A stretch of DNA of 64,000 nucleotides. Origin: Microglena sp. YARC (taxonomy: Eukaryota > Chlorophyta > Chlorophyceae > Chlamydomonadales > Chlamydomonadaceae). The stretch covers positions 1,946,900-2,010,899 of the forward strand of contig CM039462.1 of NCBI GenBank assembly GCA_022414725.1. The letters are read 5' to 3'. Under the pieces are notes generated by a model. It ran no database searches and was not told the DNA's origin. It saw nothing but the letters and a program-made list of their open reading frames with translations. Made by a program: the position numbers and the translations under genes. How positions within the stretch are numbered: position 1 is the first letter of the stretch; the number at the start of each line of letters is the position of its first letter. Of the stretch, positions 41,336 to 54,515 are shown piece by piece.

Positions 41336-42959
41336 TCGTATCGAATAGGCGACCGAAACCGAAAAAACTCGCCATGTTGGCAACACGCTGGTGTGTGAAA
41401 GGTTCGTATATGGAGTACGTGCATACTGAGTTGTTGCCGCATAAACTTAAATGGAGTATTGCACTACAAGGGCGGAGGGTCAAGGTGTATGCAGAAAAAC
41501 GCTACCCCAATATACTGGTCGTTCAGTTAGACTGTATGTTGTGTCACGACGATCTCAGCCCCCCGAAACCGGTATTAGGTTGCGAAAGTAAATTCCGCCA
41601 CCCTTGCGGACACCGCTGATAGACAACACTGATTCCCACGCTCCAGAAACAAACGCGTCAACCGTCTTTTATGGCACCTTCTGGAAGTCCGCACGAAAGG
41701 GCAAGTTGCAACAGTCGACACCTGTATCATGAGGAGATGCGCAGGAATGTGGAGTACAGTGAAAACACATAAATTTATCGGAAAAAGGAGGCGCGCAAGA
41801 ACGTATTGGACTACTGCCTCGGCTTGAGCTGCCAACTCGGGCCGCGTTTGCAACTTCGCTGCACTGGAACCCGTGACGCGCACGCAGGAGATAAGCGAAG
41901 AAATAATAGGGGGACGCCAAAGCGAAGCAAACTATTGCCAAGTGATCTTGACATCAATCAATAAGAATAACTTACCCTTTACATAACCATACATATCCAA
42001 TACCTTTTAAAGTGGCAAACAGGCTATGGAGAAAACCACCGTCTTCCATAAGCCAAGGAAGCGGTTGAAAAGAGCAAAGGCGGAGGACTTTTGTATCGAT
42101 CGACCCAAACTTCATTTGAAGACATAACGAGAGACGTTTTGGCACTCAGCCAAGTGTTGAGCAAGCTACTTGGTCCTGTACCGACGGTCGAGACCTAGCG
42201 TGACGACAAATGTCGGCACCTTTCTAGTCCTTATTCATCCAAGGACAACAGGAAAATTTGGACTGTCCAACTGACCACAGTAAATTAACTGACACTGGCG
42301 TTTCGCCAACTCCAAGGAAGTCAAAACACTTGCCCTTGGCCGCTGCAACATTGCCTTTTTGACTGAAAACAAATAAGTCGAAGAAAAAGATAAGGGGGTA
42401 GGAAGGAGGAAGAGGACACCTAAATGCAGCCGATTAACATCCACATATTTGCTCTTACAAATGTAACCCCAATCCCCCCGGGGATTCTTCGCGAAGGCCC
42501 CAAAATAAAAATATTGCAAACTTGAAGTTGGGGCGTTATGGACGCAAATTGATGTACCCGACAGTGACAGTTCTTGTAAGAACGCAGTGTCGAGGCGAAG
42601 TGTAGAGATTAACACATACAAGAAGGACTTGCGGATAACATAATTCCCTTGTTCACGAGTATATCGATACAAACTGTAACGATAGACGAGGGTAATATAA
42701 GGTAAGCCCTACCAGCAGTGGCCAGCCTGGGTAGGGCTTCGGCCGGGGGGCTCGCCTCATCGTTCGAACACGCAAAGACGCTACCTGCCGGTGGGCTATC
42801 AGTTTCGGCCCGGGCACCCCTTTAAGGGCACCCTTTTCCTCCTTTCACTTTGGCCTTTATAGAGCATGAAAAAACTTAACAATCTAGCAACATGGCCATT
42901 CTCCTTGTCTAGCTTTAGGGTTTAGTTTCAACCCCCGATGCCTCGCGAGATAGGCATTT

Positions 42960-43205
42960 ATAGTCTGTAGCTATCTATCCAGAAATATCAGAGATATTAT
43001 AGTCGTTTATCAGAGATATCAGAGATATCAGTATATCAGCATATCAGAATATCCAGTATATCCAGTATTTAATCAGCCATATCAGATATCAGATATCCAG
43101 TTATATCAGTATATCAGCATATCAGCCTATATCCAGTTATATCAGCATATCATTCATTATCAGTATATCAGTATATCAAGTATAGTCTGCTATCTATATA
43201 TCAGA
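42960..43205 (+). repeat. AT-rich satellite of ATATCAG-type units
   Basis: Irregular repetition of TATCAGTATATCAGCATATC. Preceded by a G+C-rich segment (42700-42840) with the inverted repeat AGCCCTACC ... GGTAGGGCT. Confidence 0.8.
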
Positions 43206-43484
43206 GATTCTCAAGAGATCATTCATCAAAGCAGCTTGATTGAAGGGGCGGAAAAACGGCCCTGCCTGGTCAATGTGATGTAAAAGGAGGTGCGTTTCTT
43301 TGGTGGACTGGACATTTTGTTAGAAACCATCAACTCATACTGTTACGCTGAATCTAGTTCTCCACATAGCAGAAATCCGTTGAAATTTTCATCTATTTAA
43401 GGATTTGTGGCAATTCTCCCCAATTCTCTTGCAATTCTGAGCATAGTAAAACACAGTCCCCGAAAACATTGTAGTGGGTTTCTG

Positions 43485-43800
43485 CTGAAGACAACATGGT
43501 CTTCGTCATCACAGAATGGCGTCCGTAGCACCTTGGCCCCGATAACTCGAAAAGAACGTCGTCACGGTCCCGAGCACAGTGTCTGTTGGTCCAGGGCGTG
43601 GGGCGGTTACGGCTGCAGAGACAACATGGTCTCCGTCATCACGAATGGCGTCGTAGCAGCTTGGCCGATACTCGAGAAGACGCCTAAGGTCGAGCACATA
43701 GCCTGTTGCCAGCAGCGGGTGGAGCGGTACGGCTGCAGAGACAACATGGTGTCTTCGTCATACAGAATGGCGTCGTAGCACCTTGGCCGCATACTCGGAA
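43485..43800 (+). repeat. Tandem repeat, about three units of ~122 bp
   Basis: Each unit has GACAACATGGTCTTCGTCAT, AATGGCGTCGTAGCACCTTG, GCCGATACTCG and GTCGAGCACAT. Read in one frame with small corrections it gives a repeated peptide (CRDNMVFVITNGVVAAWP...), reminiscent of RCC1-like repeats with NGVVAAWG, but this is weak. Confidence 0.65.
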
Positions 43801-43839
43801 AAAGACACGGCCAAGCTCGAGCACATTGTTCTGTGCTTC

Positions 43840-44125
43840 AGGGGCGGTGCAGGGGCGGGGGCGGCTGCCCGGGCCGAGGGGGCGGCTTTCCGGGGGAATG
43901 GGGGCGGCTGCATGGGCAGGGGCCCGGCCTGCCGATGGCAGGGGCTTGGTCTGCCAGGGGCCCAGGGGCGCCCTGCAGGGGCCCCGGGGCTGGCTGCACG
44001 GGCAGGGCGCCTGCCAGGTGGTAGGCGGGCGGCATGGCAGGGCAGGTGTGGGCCTGCCAGGGGCAGGCGGGGCGGCCTGGCAGGTGGCAAGGGCGGCTGT
44101 GCAGCGGCAGGGCAGGGCGCAGGTT
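43840..44125 (+). repeat. G+C-rich low-complexity DNA
   Basis: Repeated CTGCCAGGGGC, GGCAGGGC and GGCGGGGGCGGC words with short palindromes such as CCTGGCAGG. Similar compositional islands are common in chlorophyte nuclear genomes. Confidence 0.75.
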
Positions 44126-45069
44126 TACTGCAGGCATCACTACGAATAGTTCCACAACATAACTTTGTAGCCTCGGTCCGCGGCAGATTGCCGTCTCCGA
44201 TTTTACGGAAGATTTACCTGAGCGAACACAGTCACTCCATTCTAGGAGAATTCTGATCAATCCCATTGCGCATCTCACTAGCGACATGTGTTGTTGTCCA
44301 TTGGCGTCTGCACCATGCTGTTCCGAGCTGCTCTTACAGAACCGCCTTCTTACGTTATACGTATCGTGTTTGTACTTGACTGGCACCGTCGTCTCACACG
44401 TCGTCCCATCTCCGTGATTTGGTTTGTTGTCACCTTGAATGAGGCGCGCGAGTATTGTACTGCGCACCATGGATTCCCTGCTTGACTTGTCCCACAATCT
44501 AGGGCCCAAAACGTTCTTGATCTCTTGAGAAACCAACGGGATTTCTCCGGGACGACTCCAATACCAGCAGATCGTCGGTCAAATCACATGGGCGAGGAAG
44601 ATACACAAGTGTAGGCGCAGGTACCATCATTGTGCAGTAGCAGTATTGCACGCCGCCTTGCAAGTGCAAAAGTCGTCCTTCACATATGGCCATACAATGA
44701 CAGCATGGCAAATCGCCACAACGCTGGTCTCCTACCACAAAGCAGCCAGATTCCTTCTCCACAACATCGATAGTCGTTCCCCAATAAGCTCTCGGCCACG
44801 CCTCCAATATTCAGAGGTTTTCGTTTGGACGCCGTAGTGTCTAGCCAGTAATATACCGAAGAAGGACTCACGCTAGCCGCGTTATATCTTCAGTTTGAGC
44901 CATGTTGTTAACCAGGGTATGTCGTATCACGACGCCGGGCACTTGGACCTGTTTCTGTCGACGGGAATCATTGACAATGAAGATTGATGACGATGGAAAA
45001 AAATGATGACGGTAAAGTTTATACTACAATACAACGATATCTTGCCGAAATGCTGTGAAATGTGACTGA

Positions 45070-45290
45070 ATACAAACCAATGCGGTTTTGTGTATGGACC
45101 GGCAATACAACGCAATGCGGTTTTGCGGTATGGGACCGGCAATACAACCAATGCGTTTTGTGTATGGCGACCGGCCAATAAACCAATGCGGTTTTGTATG
45201 GGACCGGCAATTACACCAATGCGGTTTGTGTTATGGGAACCGGCAATACAACCCAGTCTATTTGTGCATGGTGGGGATGCCGCAATACCC
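45070..45290 (+). repeat. 36-37-bp minisatellite, about six copies
   Basis: Units contain CCAATGCGGTTTTGTGTATG and GGACCGGCAATACAA with indels. Confidence 0.8.
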
Positions 45291-45456
45291 AACAATTGGA
45301 TTTTGTGTTATGGTGGGATGCGGATGCCGGTGCGCGTGCTGTTATTTATTTCCACCACCAACACCTTTGCTTAAGCCGAACAGCGACCCACAATCATCCT
45401 AGCCTTTCGGAAAGCCCAGCAGATGCGTCCTCACCCACCGGATGGTTGATTCGCAA

Positions 45457-46620
45457 TCACTCCCGCGCATCGTAGGTGATTTCATGGATCGGTACGTTAG
45501 AAGCCGCAGTTTCGCCTCGCGTGGAAATATCGCGCGTGGCGAAACCGCTTTCACACGGCCTTACCATGCGCAGTTCACTCACGTGCTGGGTTGAAGTGAC
45601 TGGAGGAGCGCATAGCGTTGGCCAGAGCTTACTCGCCACAAAGCGGTCTTCACCAGGGTAGATGTTGGGTAGTAAGACGCGTGTAAACTCAGCTCTTTGC
45701 CTGCGCATCCAGTGACTCCCAAACAAGGACGCCAACAAGAGGATATTGACTTCAGAACCCACATTTGAGTAACCTGCCCTATTAGTATAATACTTAGTTC
45801 TACTACCAACACACAGACCGCATCTCGCGGTGCAGCAAAACAGCGAGATGCAAAAACGAAGCCGCCTGAGGCACGAGCGCATTTCCAAGGCCTGCACTGA
45901 AGCGTCAAAAGAACGGACATCAGCACGAGACTCGGTTGCCGCGCGAACGCGACACGAGGCGAAGGCATCTCCGCATCCAATTTTGCAAATGGATAGGACA
46001 ATTGGACTGAAAATCGAAGAGGACAGACGGGTCCTGCTCCAAGTAAGGGAACAGCATACCGCGTCTTTGTCACGAGCAGCGGAGTACCCCAAATACGAGA
46101 CCGGACGTGAACGGGCACCAGTCAGCTGCAGATAGAATACCATAGCGCAACTAAAAACCCGCGAGTCCTCCCGAAGCTTCTCGCAAATCGCATCCAACCC
46201 CACCCGGTATCTCAACGCCGGAGAGTTCTCAAGAAAGACGCGGCAGCGAAAGAAGGAGGACCGTCCAAACACGGAATACCTCCCACACAAAGTGAAGACA
46301 CGCCGTACCGGAACAAACCAGCGCGCCCTTCCCAGCCATTTACGGTCCTGGCAAGGATGATGCTGTGATGAGAATCCGGAGAGGACCCCGAGAGAACGAC
46401 TACCTACAAACGAGAAAGTTGACAGGCAATCACATCCAACGGGTGGGATTCCAGTGTTAGTTGGGTGACTCCGATATGATCGGAATGCCCCGGAAAAACT
46501 GAGGAGACAAACACACCGCAACACGCGAAAGAATACGAATTCTCGCAAAAAAACAACAAAGGACCGCGCCAACCCCCCCTTCCCAAAGCACACAGCATTG
46601 CCACCGATACCACTGAACAA
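45457..46620 (-). CDS. Long uncharacterised frame (387 aa), doubtful
   Basis: The longest uninterrupted frame in the low-quality middle region. It is rich in Ser, Arg and Cys, lacks recognisable motifs and starts MFSGIGGNAVCFGKGG. Length alone argues against chance, but the composition is not that of a typical folded protein. It may be antisense to a decayed gene (a basic, Glu/Arg-rich frame lies opposite at 45830-46135). Confidence 0.25.
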   Translation of the reverse strand: MFSGIGGNAVCFGKGGLARSFVVFLREFVFFRVLRCVCLLSFSGAFRSYRSHPTNTGIPPVGCDCLSTFSFVGSRSLGVLSGFSSQHHPCQDRKWLGRARWFVPVRRVFTLCGRYSVFGRSSFFRCRVFLENSPALRYRVGLDAICEKLREDSRVFSCAMVFYLQLTGARSRPVSYLGYSAARDKDAVCCSLTWSRTRLSSSIFSPIVLSICKIGCGDAFASCRVRAATESRADVRSFDASVQALEMRSCLRRLRFCISLFCCTARCGLCVGSRTKYYTNRAGYSNVGSEVNILLLASLFGSHWMRRQRAEFTRVLLPNIYPGEDRFVASKLWPTLCAPPVTSTQHVSELRMVRPCESGFATRDISTRGETAASNVPIHEITYDARE

Positions 46621-47109
46621 GATCCGCGATTAAACAAGCATGGTGTATACAATCAATAAATTCAAACGGCAGGTTTTTTTCACACAATAAATGCTCACTT
46701 TATCAGATTAGACCGGCCAAAAACGGTATACAGGGAAGTCTTGTAAAGGTGATGAACAAGGCGGATCGCTAGACCCCCGTCAGGTAATTGCCTTACATGT
46801 GCCTGCTACCAGAAACACGCTCGAGCGACGGTGAGTACGCAGAGACCAAATTCCAAATTTACATTCCACGAAAAGTACTCGTGACCGAATACCATTCATC
46901 AAGCGAATCATCACGGAAAAGGAGACCTTGGCCATCTATCGGCCAAACGAGAGGAAGGATCACGACGCACATGACCTATGAACATGCACCAATATTAATT
47001 CTTACTTCACACATTATTGTCATCGGACCCAAAACCTTTATGCAGACGAGTTTCGATTATTTATTAACCACGTTTAATGGGCGTTACCAGCAATCACCGA
47101 GATGATTTT

Positions 47110-47230
47110 TACTGGTTTGCCCGAAACATGGTGATGGAAGCGAATATGTGATTCCTCTGCTGCTGATTTATCTCGGCTAGCGAGTCGTCTTTGAGGCTCT
47201 AAATCTGAGCTAGACAATCTTCAAAAAATC
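47110..47230 (-). repeat. Diverged MITE remnant
   Basis: On the minus strand GCGGATTTTTTGAAGATTG, CTAGCTCAGATTTAGAGCCT and GACGACTCGCTAGC resemble the inner part of the MITE at 56703-56868 and the sequence at 700-760. Confidence 0.45.
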
Positions 47231-47339
47231 CGCAACCGCTTTGTTCTCAAATTATTATAAATACATTACTAAGACGATTGAAGGAACCTTGTGATTGCGC
47301 TTGCTTTTATACACGAATCGCGGAGCCGATTTTGGCTCT

Positions 47340-48339
47340 NNNNNNNNNNNNNNNNNNNNNNNNNNNNNNNNNNNNNNNNNNNNNNNNNNNNNNNNNNNNN
47401 NNNNNNNNNNNNNNNNNNNNNNNNNNNNNNNNNNNNNNNNNNNNNNNNNNNNNNNNNNNNNNNNNNNNNNNNNNNNNNNNNNNNNNNNNNNNNNNNNNNN
47501 NNNNNNNNNNNNNNNNNNNNNNNNNNNNNNNNNNNNNNNNNNNNNNNNNNNNNNNNNNNNNNNNNNNNNNNNNNNNNNNNNNNNNNNNNNNNNNNNNNNN
47601 NNNNNNNNNNNNNNNNNNNNNNNNNNNNNNNNNNNNNNNNNNNNNNNNNNNNNNNNNNNNNNNNNNNNNNNNNNNNNNNNNNNNNNNNNNNNNNNNNNNN
47701 NNNNNNNNNNNNNNNNNNNNNNNNNNNNNNNNNNNNNNNNNNNNNNNNNNNNNNNNNNNNNNNNNNNNNNNNNNNNNNNNNNNNNNNNNNNNNNNNNNNN
47801 NNNNNNNNNNNNNNNNNNNNNNNNNNNNNNNNNNNNNNNNNNNNNNNNNNNNNNNNNNNNNNNNNNNNNNNNNNNNNNNNNNNNNNNNNNNNNNNNNNNN
47901 NNNNNNNNNNNNNNNNNNNNNNNNNNNNNNNNNNNNNNNNNNNNNNNNNNNNNNNNNNNNNNNNNNNNNNNNNNNNNNNNNNNNNNNNNNNNNNNNNNNN
48001 NNNNNNNNNNNNNNNNNNNNNNNNNNNNNNNNNNNNNNNNNNNNNNNNNNNNNNNNNNNNNNNNNNNNNNNNNNNNNNNNNNNNNNNNNNNNNNNNNNNN
48101 NNNNNNNNNNNNNNNNNNNNNNNNNNNNNNNNNNNNNNNNNNNNNNNNNNNNNNNNNNNNNNNNNNNNNNNNNNNNNNNNNNNNNNNNNNNNNNNNNNNN
48201 NNNNNNNNNNNNNNNNNNNNNNNNNNNNNNNNNNNNNNNNNNNNNNNNNNNNNNNNNNNNNNNNNNNNNNNNNNNNNNNNNNNNNNNNNNNNNNNNNNNN
48301 NNNNNNNNNNNNNNNNNNNNNNNNNNNNNNNNNNNNNNN
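47340..48339. other. Scaffold gap (exactly 1,000 N)
   Basis: A run of N of round length, a placeholder for unknown sequence. Open frames through it are meaningless. Order and distance of the two sides depend on scaffolding. Confidence 1.
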
Positions 48340-50000
48340 ATATCGGACTACTGTCGAATTCTGCCTATACTGAACGGTGCTGTGTACGGTTATGGGTGCA
48401 TTGCATGATTTGTCTAGAGATGGTTAGGCTTTCTGACACAAATAAAGACGGCCTTATCTCTATAAAACACTGGCCAGACGTTGCTTTTGGGCAACGTTAT
48501 ACCATGTCAGCGATCCTCCTTATATTCCAGCATGTGATTTGTGGACAGGTCTGCAACGCATCATCGCGACTGTAGGTGCTGTCTGATTGCCAATATGTTC
48601 GCTATGTATTAACAAACTAACCAACATGGACACAAATTTGTCATCGTATCTGCCTCTTGTCCGTCACTTCATATTAATAAACATATATTCTATCCACTAC
48701 GGAATTCATGGGGTTTCGCATCTAGCACTGGATAGACCCTTACAACTACAACGTTACTGATACCTACTATCCTGGTGTTGTTGGCTCAGATCCCTGATGA
48801 GAATGAGGGCAGGGGCATGTATAATAATACACCGACACACTCCCGTCGAACAGCATAATTTTCTTTGTGTGCTCCCCTCATTTCTAAATTATAAGCGCAG
48901 CACCTTCATCAGAGCCCGAATATCAGGTAGATCTAACTCTCTCTCTACTGCTCGCTGCTTTCTCTCGCTCCTTCTCGTCGCCTCATAACAACGGAAGACT
49001 GTGCGTCACGTCCTCTAGGTTGCCGCAATTAAGGGCTGTCGACGGCACCTGGTTCCACACGTGACTGCTTGGACAGACAGTACTCGGCCATCTCCCGATA
49101 AGAGCGCAGGCACCTGAAATCACCGCGTCAAGTGGTAGTACTCGTAAACAACGCTGCCAACTTCGCGAACGGCGGCTTGTATCACCGGCGGGGGGTACTC
49201 TCGGCGGCAACGGTACCGCAAGCAGGACAGTCTCAGCCTCCACACAAGCACGCGGATTATACAGTACGGTGGATTTGCGGAAATATCATCTTTGAGTTCC
49301 TAGTCGGGTACTTGAGAAGTCGGCGAATCAAAGGAGACTCGACGGCTGCCCACCAGTGTGAATAGACGATCTCATCCTTTCTGAATGAACTTGTGCTCAA
49401 CAACGTCAGAGTACACGACATTGGTTGTCATGTGCGCACATGATCGCGATCGATGCTGCTCTCCTAATGCTATATTCCAATGCGCGCGTTTACAACACTT
49501 CACAGAGACCGATGAATCAGACGGATGGCGATGATCCTCCACCGTCGTGTCATGAATGGATGGACGGAAAACGGACGGACGGAACGCGCTGTAGGATGCG
49601 ACAGTTCCGCCGACGTTTACAAGTTTCTGCGTCTGTGATGATTGATTGATGCCTTGACACACTTGTTTCCTGACGAATCAATTCCCCTACCCCCACTCGC
49701 GTGGGGCCGCATTTTCCCTATAGATATACAGAGATATATTGTCTAGAGACCTCTGCTTGACATGTGATCACCATTTAGCGGACCGCCCGTCCATCATTCA
49801 TCCCACGCTCCCTCGCACACACACACACACACAATGCCATGCGGCTTTGCAGCCCCCATTTGACACACGGACATTCTCGTCACTCTGCATATGTCACTAC
49901 TGTGTGACATGGTGGATGTCGCAAGGCGACCTCAGGTAAAAACCACCTCGATCTATCTACCGAACTAAAGCTTCGCGCCGACACAGGACATATTGGTTGA
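48340..50000. other. Unassigned stretch
   Basis: No supported gene. Contains CTCTCT-rich DNA near 48940, a lone MITE-like GTTCCGCCGACG at about 49604, and a hairpin repeat listed separately. Confidence 0.5.
49678..49775 (-). repeat. Two-hairpin dispersed repeat, subfamily B, inverted
   Basis: On the minus strand: TGATCACATGTCAAGCAGAG, GTCTCTAGACAA, an A+T spacer and the CCCCACGCGAGTGGGGG hairpin. Confidence 0.75.
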
Positions 50001-51174
50001 GTCAAGCCTTCCCTGTGTAATCATCCATCCATGGCGCGTCACCACACCCAGCAACGTCGTGTACGCCCTCGTCGGCCTTTTCGCCTTCTTGAATTAGGAG
50101 TTCCTGGGCAAGTTCCCGTTGGTCGTCAAGGAGGCGGCCACAGCCAGCCGTATCTGCAAGGCGCTCTCGCAGTAACCGCTAAAGGGCCATATGGATCCTC
50201 AGCTCATTTTTGCCATCCATGTTCGAGATGCACAAGCCGTCCGTGCGTGGATGCAGAGGCGACACTGTCATGAGTGATCTACATGCGCACGGTGGTTACG
50301 ATTCCAGAATCCAGCCAGAAGAGATGTGCCGGTGCCGCTGCCCCGAGTACTTGGTCGAGCGTGGAGAAGCCCACAGTTTACAATGGTATGATGTTAGCGA
50401 ACGTTTTGAATACGGGCCCCTGGTTTTTTAGGCGACGACTGGGGTGGCAAAGCTAGGAAGGAGTGTGACGACCTCCACGTGATGACTCCGTTGAAACGCG
50501 TTGAGGGCAATCCGCGATGGAATCAAAAGCCGTGTCGAATTGCTGAGGAGAGAATAGCGGGCACCCTTAAAGGAGGTCGCGCGTATGGATCGTTGAAGAC
50601 GTACGTCTCACGTGTGGGGTGTGGACTGGTGATTTGTCGACAACGTCGTTCAGCGCCTAACATCGAGTGTTACGATAACGGTGCCACGAACTGTCGAGGC
50701 CAATGCAACAGAGCTGTCTGGTGCGGGTGTTGGATCAGGCGCATTTATCGCTCGGGTACTGTCGAAGCTACCCAGGTCGATGCTCACCGCCAAGAAAGTG
50801 TATCATCGCTCAAGGATCTGGCATCCAACCATCAGCACATTTTCGACGGCCTGCTGCTTCCCCGTCGTGCCCTGCGTTTCCCCACTTCACTCGCCACAGA
50901 ATATCCTCCGCTTTCTGGTATGAGCGGTGCATTGCCACCAACCCCGGCGATCTGCGACCGCATATCGCCACGACCCGGGGCATGTACAACGCTTACGTCA
51001 CGTTCTGCGAGGAGGAGGGGCTACAGGCGACTGTTGCTGACCGCGTTGTTGAGCTGGCAGCAGGTCGTCCAGGAGTGCGGTCTGGACACGAGGTACCCCT
51101 GCCAAAAGCTACCCCCGAAGACATCCTGCTGATTGAGTTGCCCAATTCCTCTTGCACCTGATGCAAGAGGCAGA

Positions 51175-51432
51175 GCGTCTCGCATCCCCGTATCGATGAT
51201 TCTGTGAAATTCACGGCGGCCACCTTGTTCTCCATGTTCAATGACTGGCTATCCCCGATCCCTGGTTCTCACTAAACATGAAACCACCTTGATCAAGTTT
51301 GGTCTCAAGATGTCCAAGCTTGGCTTGAGGGGCGTCTCCAAGAGACGCTGCAACACGGGTGCTGTTTACTCTTTCTGCATTACGGATGTCATCAATGACA
51401 TGCGTGAGAAGATGTGGCCGTGTATTGATTGA
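51175..51432 (+). pseudogene. C-terminal fragment of a viral/phage-type replication protein
   Basis: Two frames give VKFTAATLFSMFNDWLS and, after a shift near 51275, KFGLKMSKLGLRGVSKRRCN followed by TGAVYSF. This is the pattern of the C-terminal DNA-binding domain of D5/P4-type primases (LYxxFxxW ... FGxxL ... GVxKxRxxxGxxY). Upstream frames from about 50000 to 51160 (for example RGMYNAYVTFCEEEGLQATV) may belong to the same broken gene, but I cannot join them confidently. Confidence 0.45.
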
Positions 51433-52117
51433 GCTATGTTCATCCATTGCTGCACGCACGCACGCACAGACAGATAAAGCAACGCGTATGAATGGATCTG
51501 AATGGACCGATGGGACTGAATGGACGAGGCTGCAAAAGCTGCCGTGGCGTGTGTGTTGAAGAATGAATGAATGTACGAATGGGGGCCGCACAGTTTTTTA
51601 GCTATTAATGGTGTTTCCTGCATCCCGTCGCAGCTGGAGATAGCGCCGCCGCATCTGGAGCAGTATTGTTGTTGTTGGTGGTGTTGTTGAAATTTTCGCA
51701 TGTAACGACATAGTTGTTGGTGACCGACGCGAAGCTGTTGTGATTGTGAAAGTGTGTTTTTTCCGCAACGCCTCCAGTTCCGCTTGCATTTCATCGATCC
51801 GATTCTCCATGAAGTCATGCGCTTCTCCATGAAGTCAACATCAACAGCTCCCTTGGGTGAGACCTCCGCTTGTGTGAAGACTTCGAATACCGGTTACTGA
51901 ACTGCTTGTCACACAACTCGCACGCGAACAAACAGGAGTGGGGTGTTTTTTTCTCCATGGTGCATTTCTCAATGGTGCATTTCTCCATGAGGAGAGAACC
52001 CCTTATGTTTGTTAACATTGTGGCTAATGCAAAACACGGAAACACAAAACACGCCAATTTACTAAACTGTTTGGTTCGAAGAACAATTTACAACAAGTAT
52101 AATGAGAAACATGCTGT

Positions 52118-54453
52118 TTGACTATATCATCACAGACTCACATAATGCTCCGACATTGTTTTGAGCGAGAAGTTTTCTGTTGGGCTCTGAAGTACATCTT
52201 GTCCCACTGGGACTCTTGGAATTTCCGCCCCGACACCGACAAGTCTTGCATGTACAATCTGGTTGAGCGTTACATTGCTGCGGCCGATGGCGAGGTTGTG
52301 ACTGTGAAGCATTCTAAGCAGCCCCATGGACATGCCGGCTGTTTTCCAAACGTGGTGTGTCCATGCAGTATATCGCCAGAGAGATCAGGAACGCCATCGC
52401 TCACCCCTTTACGTGGACCTGGATTTCGTGAACTGCCACCCTTCGTTGCTGTCTCAGAAGTGCCACCGCGTCGGTATCCCATGCCCCCTGTTGCAGCATT
52501 ACTGCGAACCACCGAGCCGATGTGTTGCAGACCATTTCTGGTGATTATGCATGCAGTAAGTTGGCCGTGTTGTCTGTCCTCAACGGTGGGCATAACTTAT
52601 GGTGGGCAACGGTGGGCATACCTTGAAGGCCGTCGTCGAAAATTACTCTTCCCAGTGGCTGGGCAAGTTCTACAATGAGATAAAAAACAATATCCGCCGA
52701 CCTGTTGGGTCCTACGGGCCCCTCGAACGCGTACATGGATATCGCTAAAAAAGATGGTAACACGCGTGCGTCTGCTCTAAACATCATGTTGTGTGATATA
52801 GAGAACGAGTGCTTGATGTCCATGAAGGATTACCTGCACCAGCACCACTTTGTGGTGGGCGTACTGATGTTTGACGAGCAATGGTTGAGAAGAAGGTTGA
52901 CATAGAGTCCGTGGAATAACGGCGGAGATGCTGCAAAGATATATCGCATTACATCTTTGATCGAACTGGTTATCGTATACTCGTGAAGATTAAAGACATG
53001 ACTCGCAAAATGCTGGACGTCCCCCTCGCGGAGTACAATTCTAGCTTCAAACCTCTCAGGCACGTTGGAGGCGAGGATTCTGCCATTCATCTCGTGTTGC
53101 AGGACCTGGAGGGTACCATCCTTAAATGCAACAACACGTTTGTTCGTGAAAGAGTACGGTAAGTGACGAGCAACAAGGATGACGTTGAATCTTTGTTTTC
53201 CAAGCTTGCATGAGCTCGAAACATCAAGTTCATCGACGACGGTGGTAACGCTAGAAAATACAGCTGCATCATATCCAAGTCCACTGCGATCGCTAAGAAC
53301 ATCCGTCACTTCGCCCCTAAGGACAACTCGTTCAGAGACAAGATATGGGAGTCGAACATCGGCGTGCTCTGCTTCAACAACGGTGTGTACGACTTCCTTG
53401 ACAAATCGTTCACCCCATATGAAGGCAAAATCCGATGTGATCCCCCTCCAGGGAGCTCTGTGTGAACCCGTGACTTCCCCTCCTGTCGCCCCTCCCCCGA
53501 CGTTTTACAGGTTGTCATGGATAAGCTTCTGAAGAGCACGTTGGGCACTGCCGGCCAAGGTTGACACGTACCTTCAGATGATCGCCCGCGCGATGGCCGG
53601 TGAGTACAAGGACAAGAACTGGGGTGTCATGATCGGTGAGAGGAACTCTGGTAAGGGTCTGCTTCAGACGATCAACCAGAACGCATTCGGTCCGTATGTG
53701 AACACTATCGATTCTTCTCAGCTCATGCTGAACGCAGTGCAAACGGACGTCAAAGCTCAGTCATGGGTGATCGACTGTGAGTTCTCCCGTCAGACTTACA
53801 CTAACGAAGTCAAGATCGACGCGGGTAACTCTCGAGTCAAGCTCGACGGGGGTCTGATAAAAAAGTTTCAGTCTGGTGGGGACGTCATCAAGGCTAGACG
53901 AAACTACGAAAACGAAAGAGAAGTCCGTACGGCATCACGTCTGTTCATGAATATGAACGAGATGCCTCAAATTTCTGCAGTGGACGTTCTCGAACAGGCG
54001 ATCGTTTTCGAATTCCCGTTCGTGACTCCGGGCAGTGCGGTAGCATCCCTTGGCTTCCCTTCTACAGAGAGAGCGATCCAAGCATGAAGGTATACTGCGG
54101 TCGAGCTGACGTGATCGATGCCTTCACGTGGCTCGTTCTCGACGCTCACCGCTCCTCTCCCGTGCAAATGTCTTCTGACGTGCAGCGTGAAACCTACAGA
54201 CTCCGAGTAGATGAGGGCAACGAGCTTGTGCTCGTCAATCAGTACTTTTCAGTCACAGACTCCGCCACCAGACATCGTTCTTCTGAAGGATATCAATGCA
54301 TTTGCCCGGGATTTCAAAATGAACAAAAAGACTCTGCAAACAAGACTCGAGGAAATGGGGGCTATTCCTGACACTAACTGCAGCGTCGCCGGTGTGAGGG
54401 GTGGTCGAGGTTTCAAGAACCTTGTCTTCTTCACCCCCGATTCCGAACCATAA
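52118..54453 (+). pseudogene. Second primase-SF3 helicase (D5-like), many frameshifts
   Basis: At least six frames read in order as one viral replication protein. The N-terminus has LYVDLDFVNCHPSLLSQKC and a VLSVLNGGHN segment, then WLGKFYNEIKNNIRR, LNIMLCDIENECLMSM and VVGVLMFD, as in NCLDV primase-helicases. The D5_N region is NSFRDKIWESNIGVLCFNNG and VYDFLDKSFTPYEGK. The helicase core (53578-54087, intact) has Walker A GERNSGKG, Walker B SWVIDCEF and sensor RLFMNMNEMPQIS. The C-terminus gives FKMNKKTLQTRLEEMGAI and RGFKNLVFF. It belongs to a different lineage from the 7509 gene. The frame errors are spread evenly, which suggests poor consensus more than old decay. Confidence 0.75.
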
Positions 54454-54515
54454 AAGCAAAAGCGTTACCTTTAGTATTAGCCATCCATCAATCAATCCGT
54501 TGATCCGTCAGATAA

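Noticed and set aside
47278..48575. Three long open frames of 360-426 codons
   Set aside because: They run through 1,000 N bases; only the first and last few residues are real sequence.
51366..51830. 154-aa Gln/His-rich minus-strand frame
   Set aside because: It consists of translated CAA/CAC-rich low-complexity DNA and overlaps the replication-protein fragment on the plus strand.
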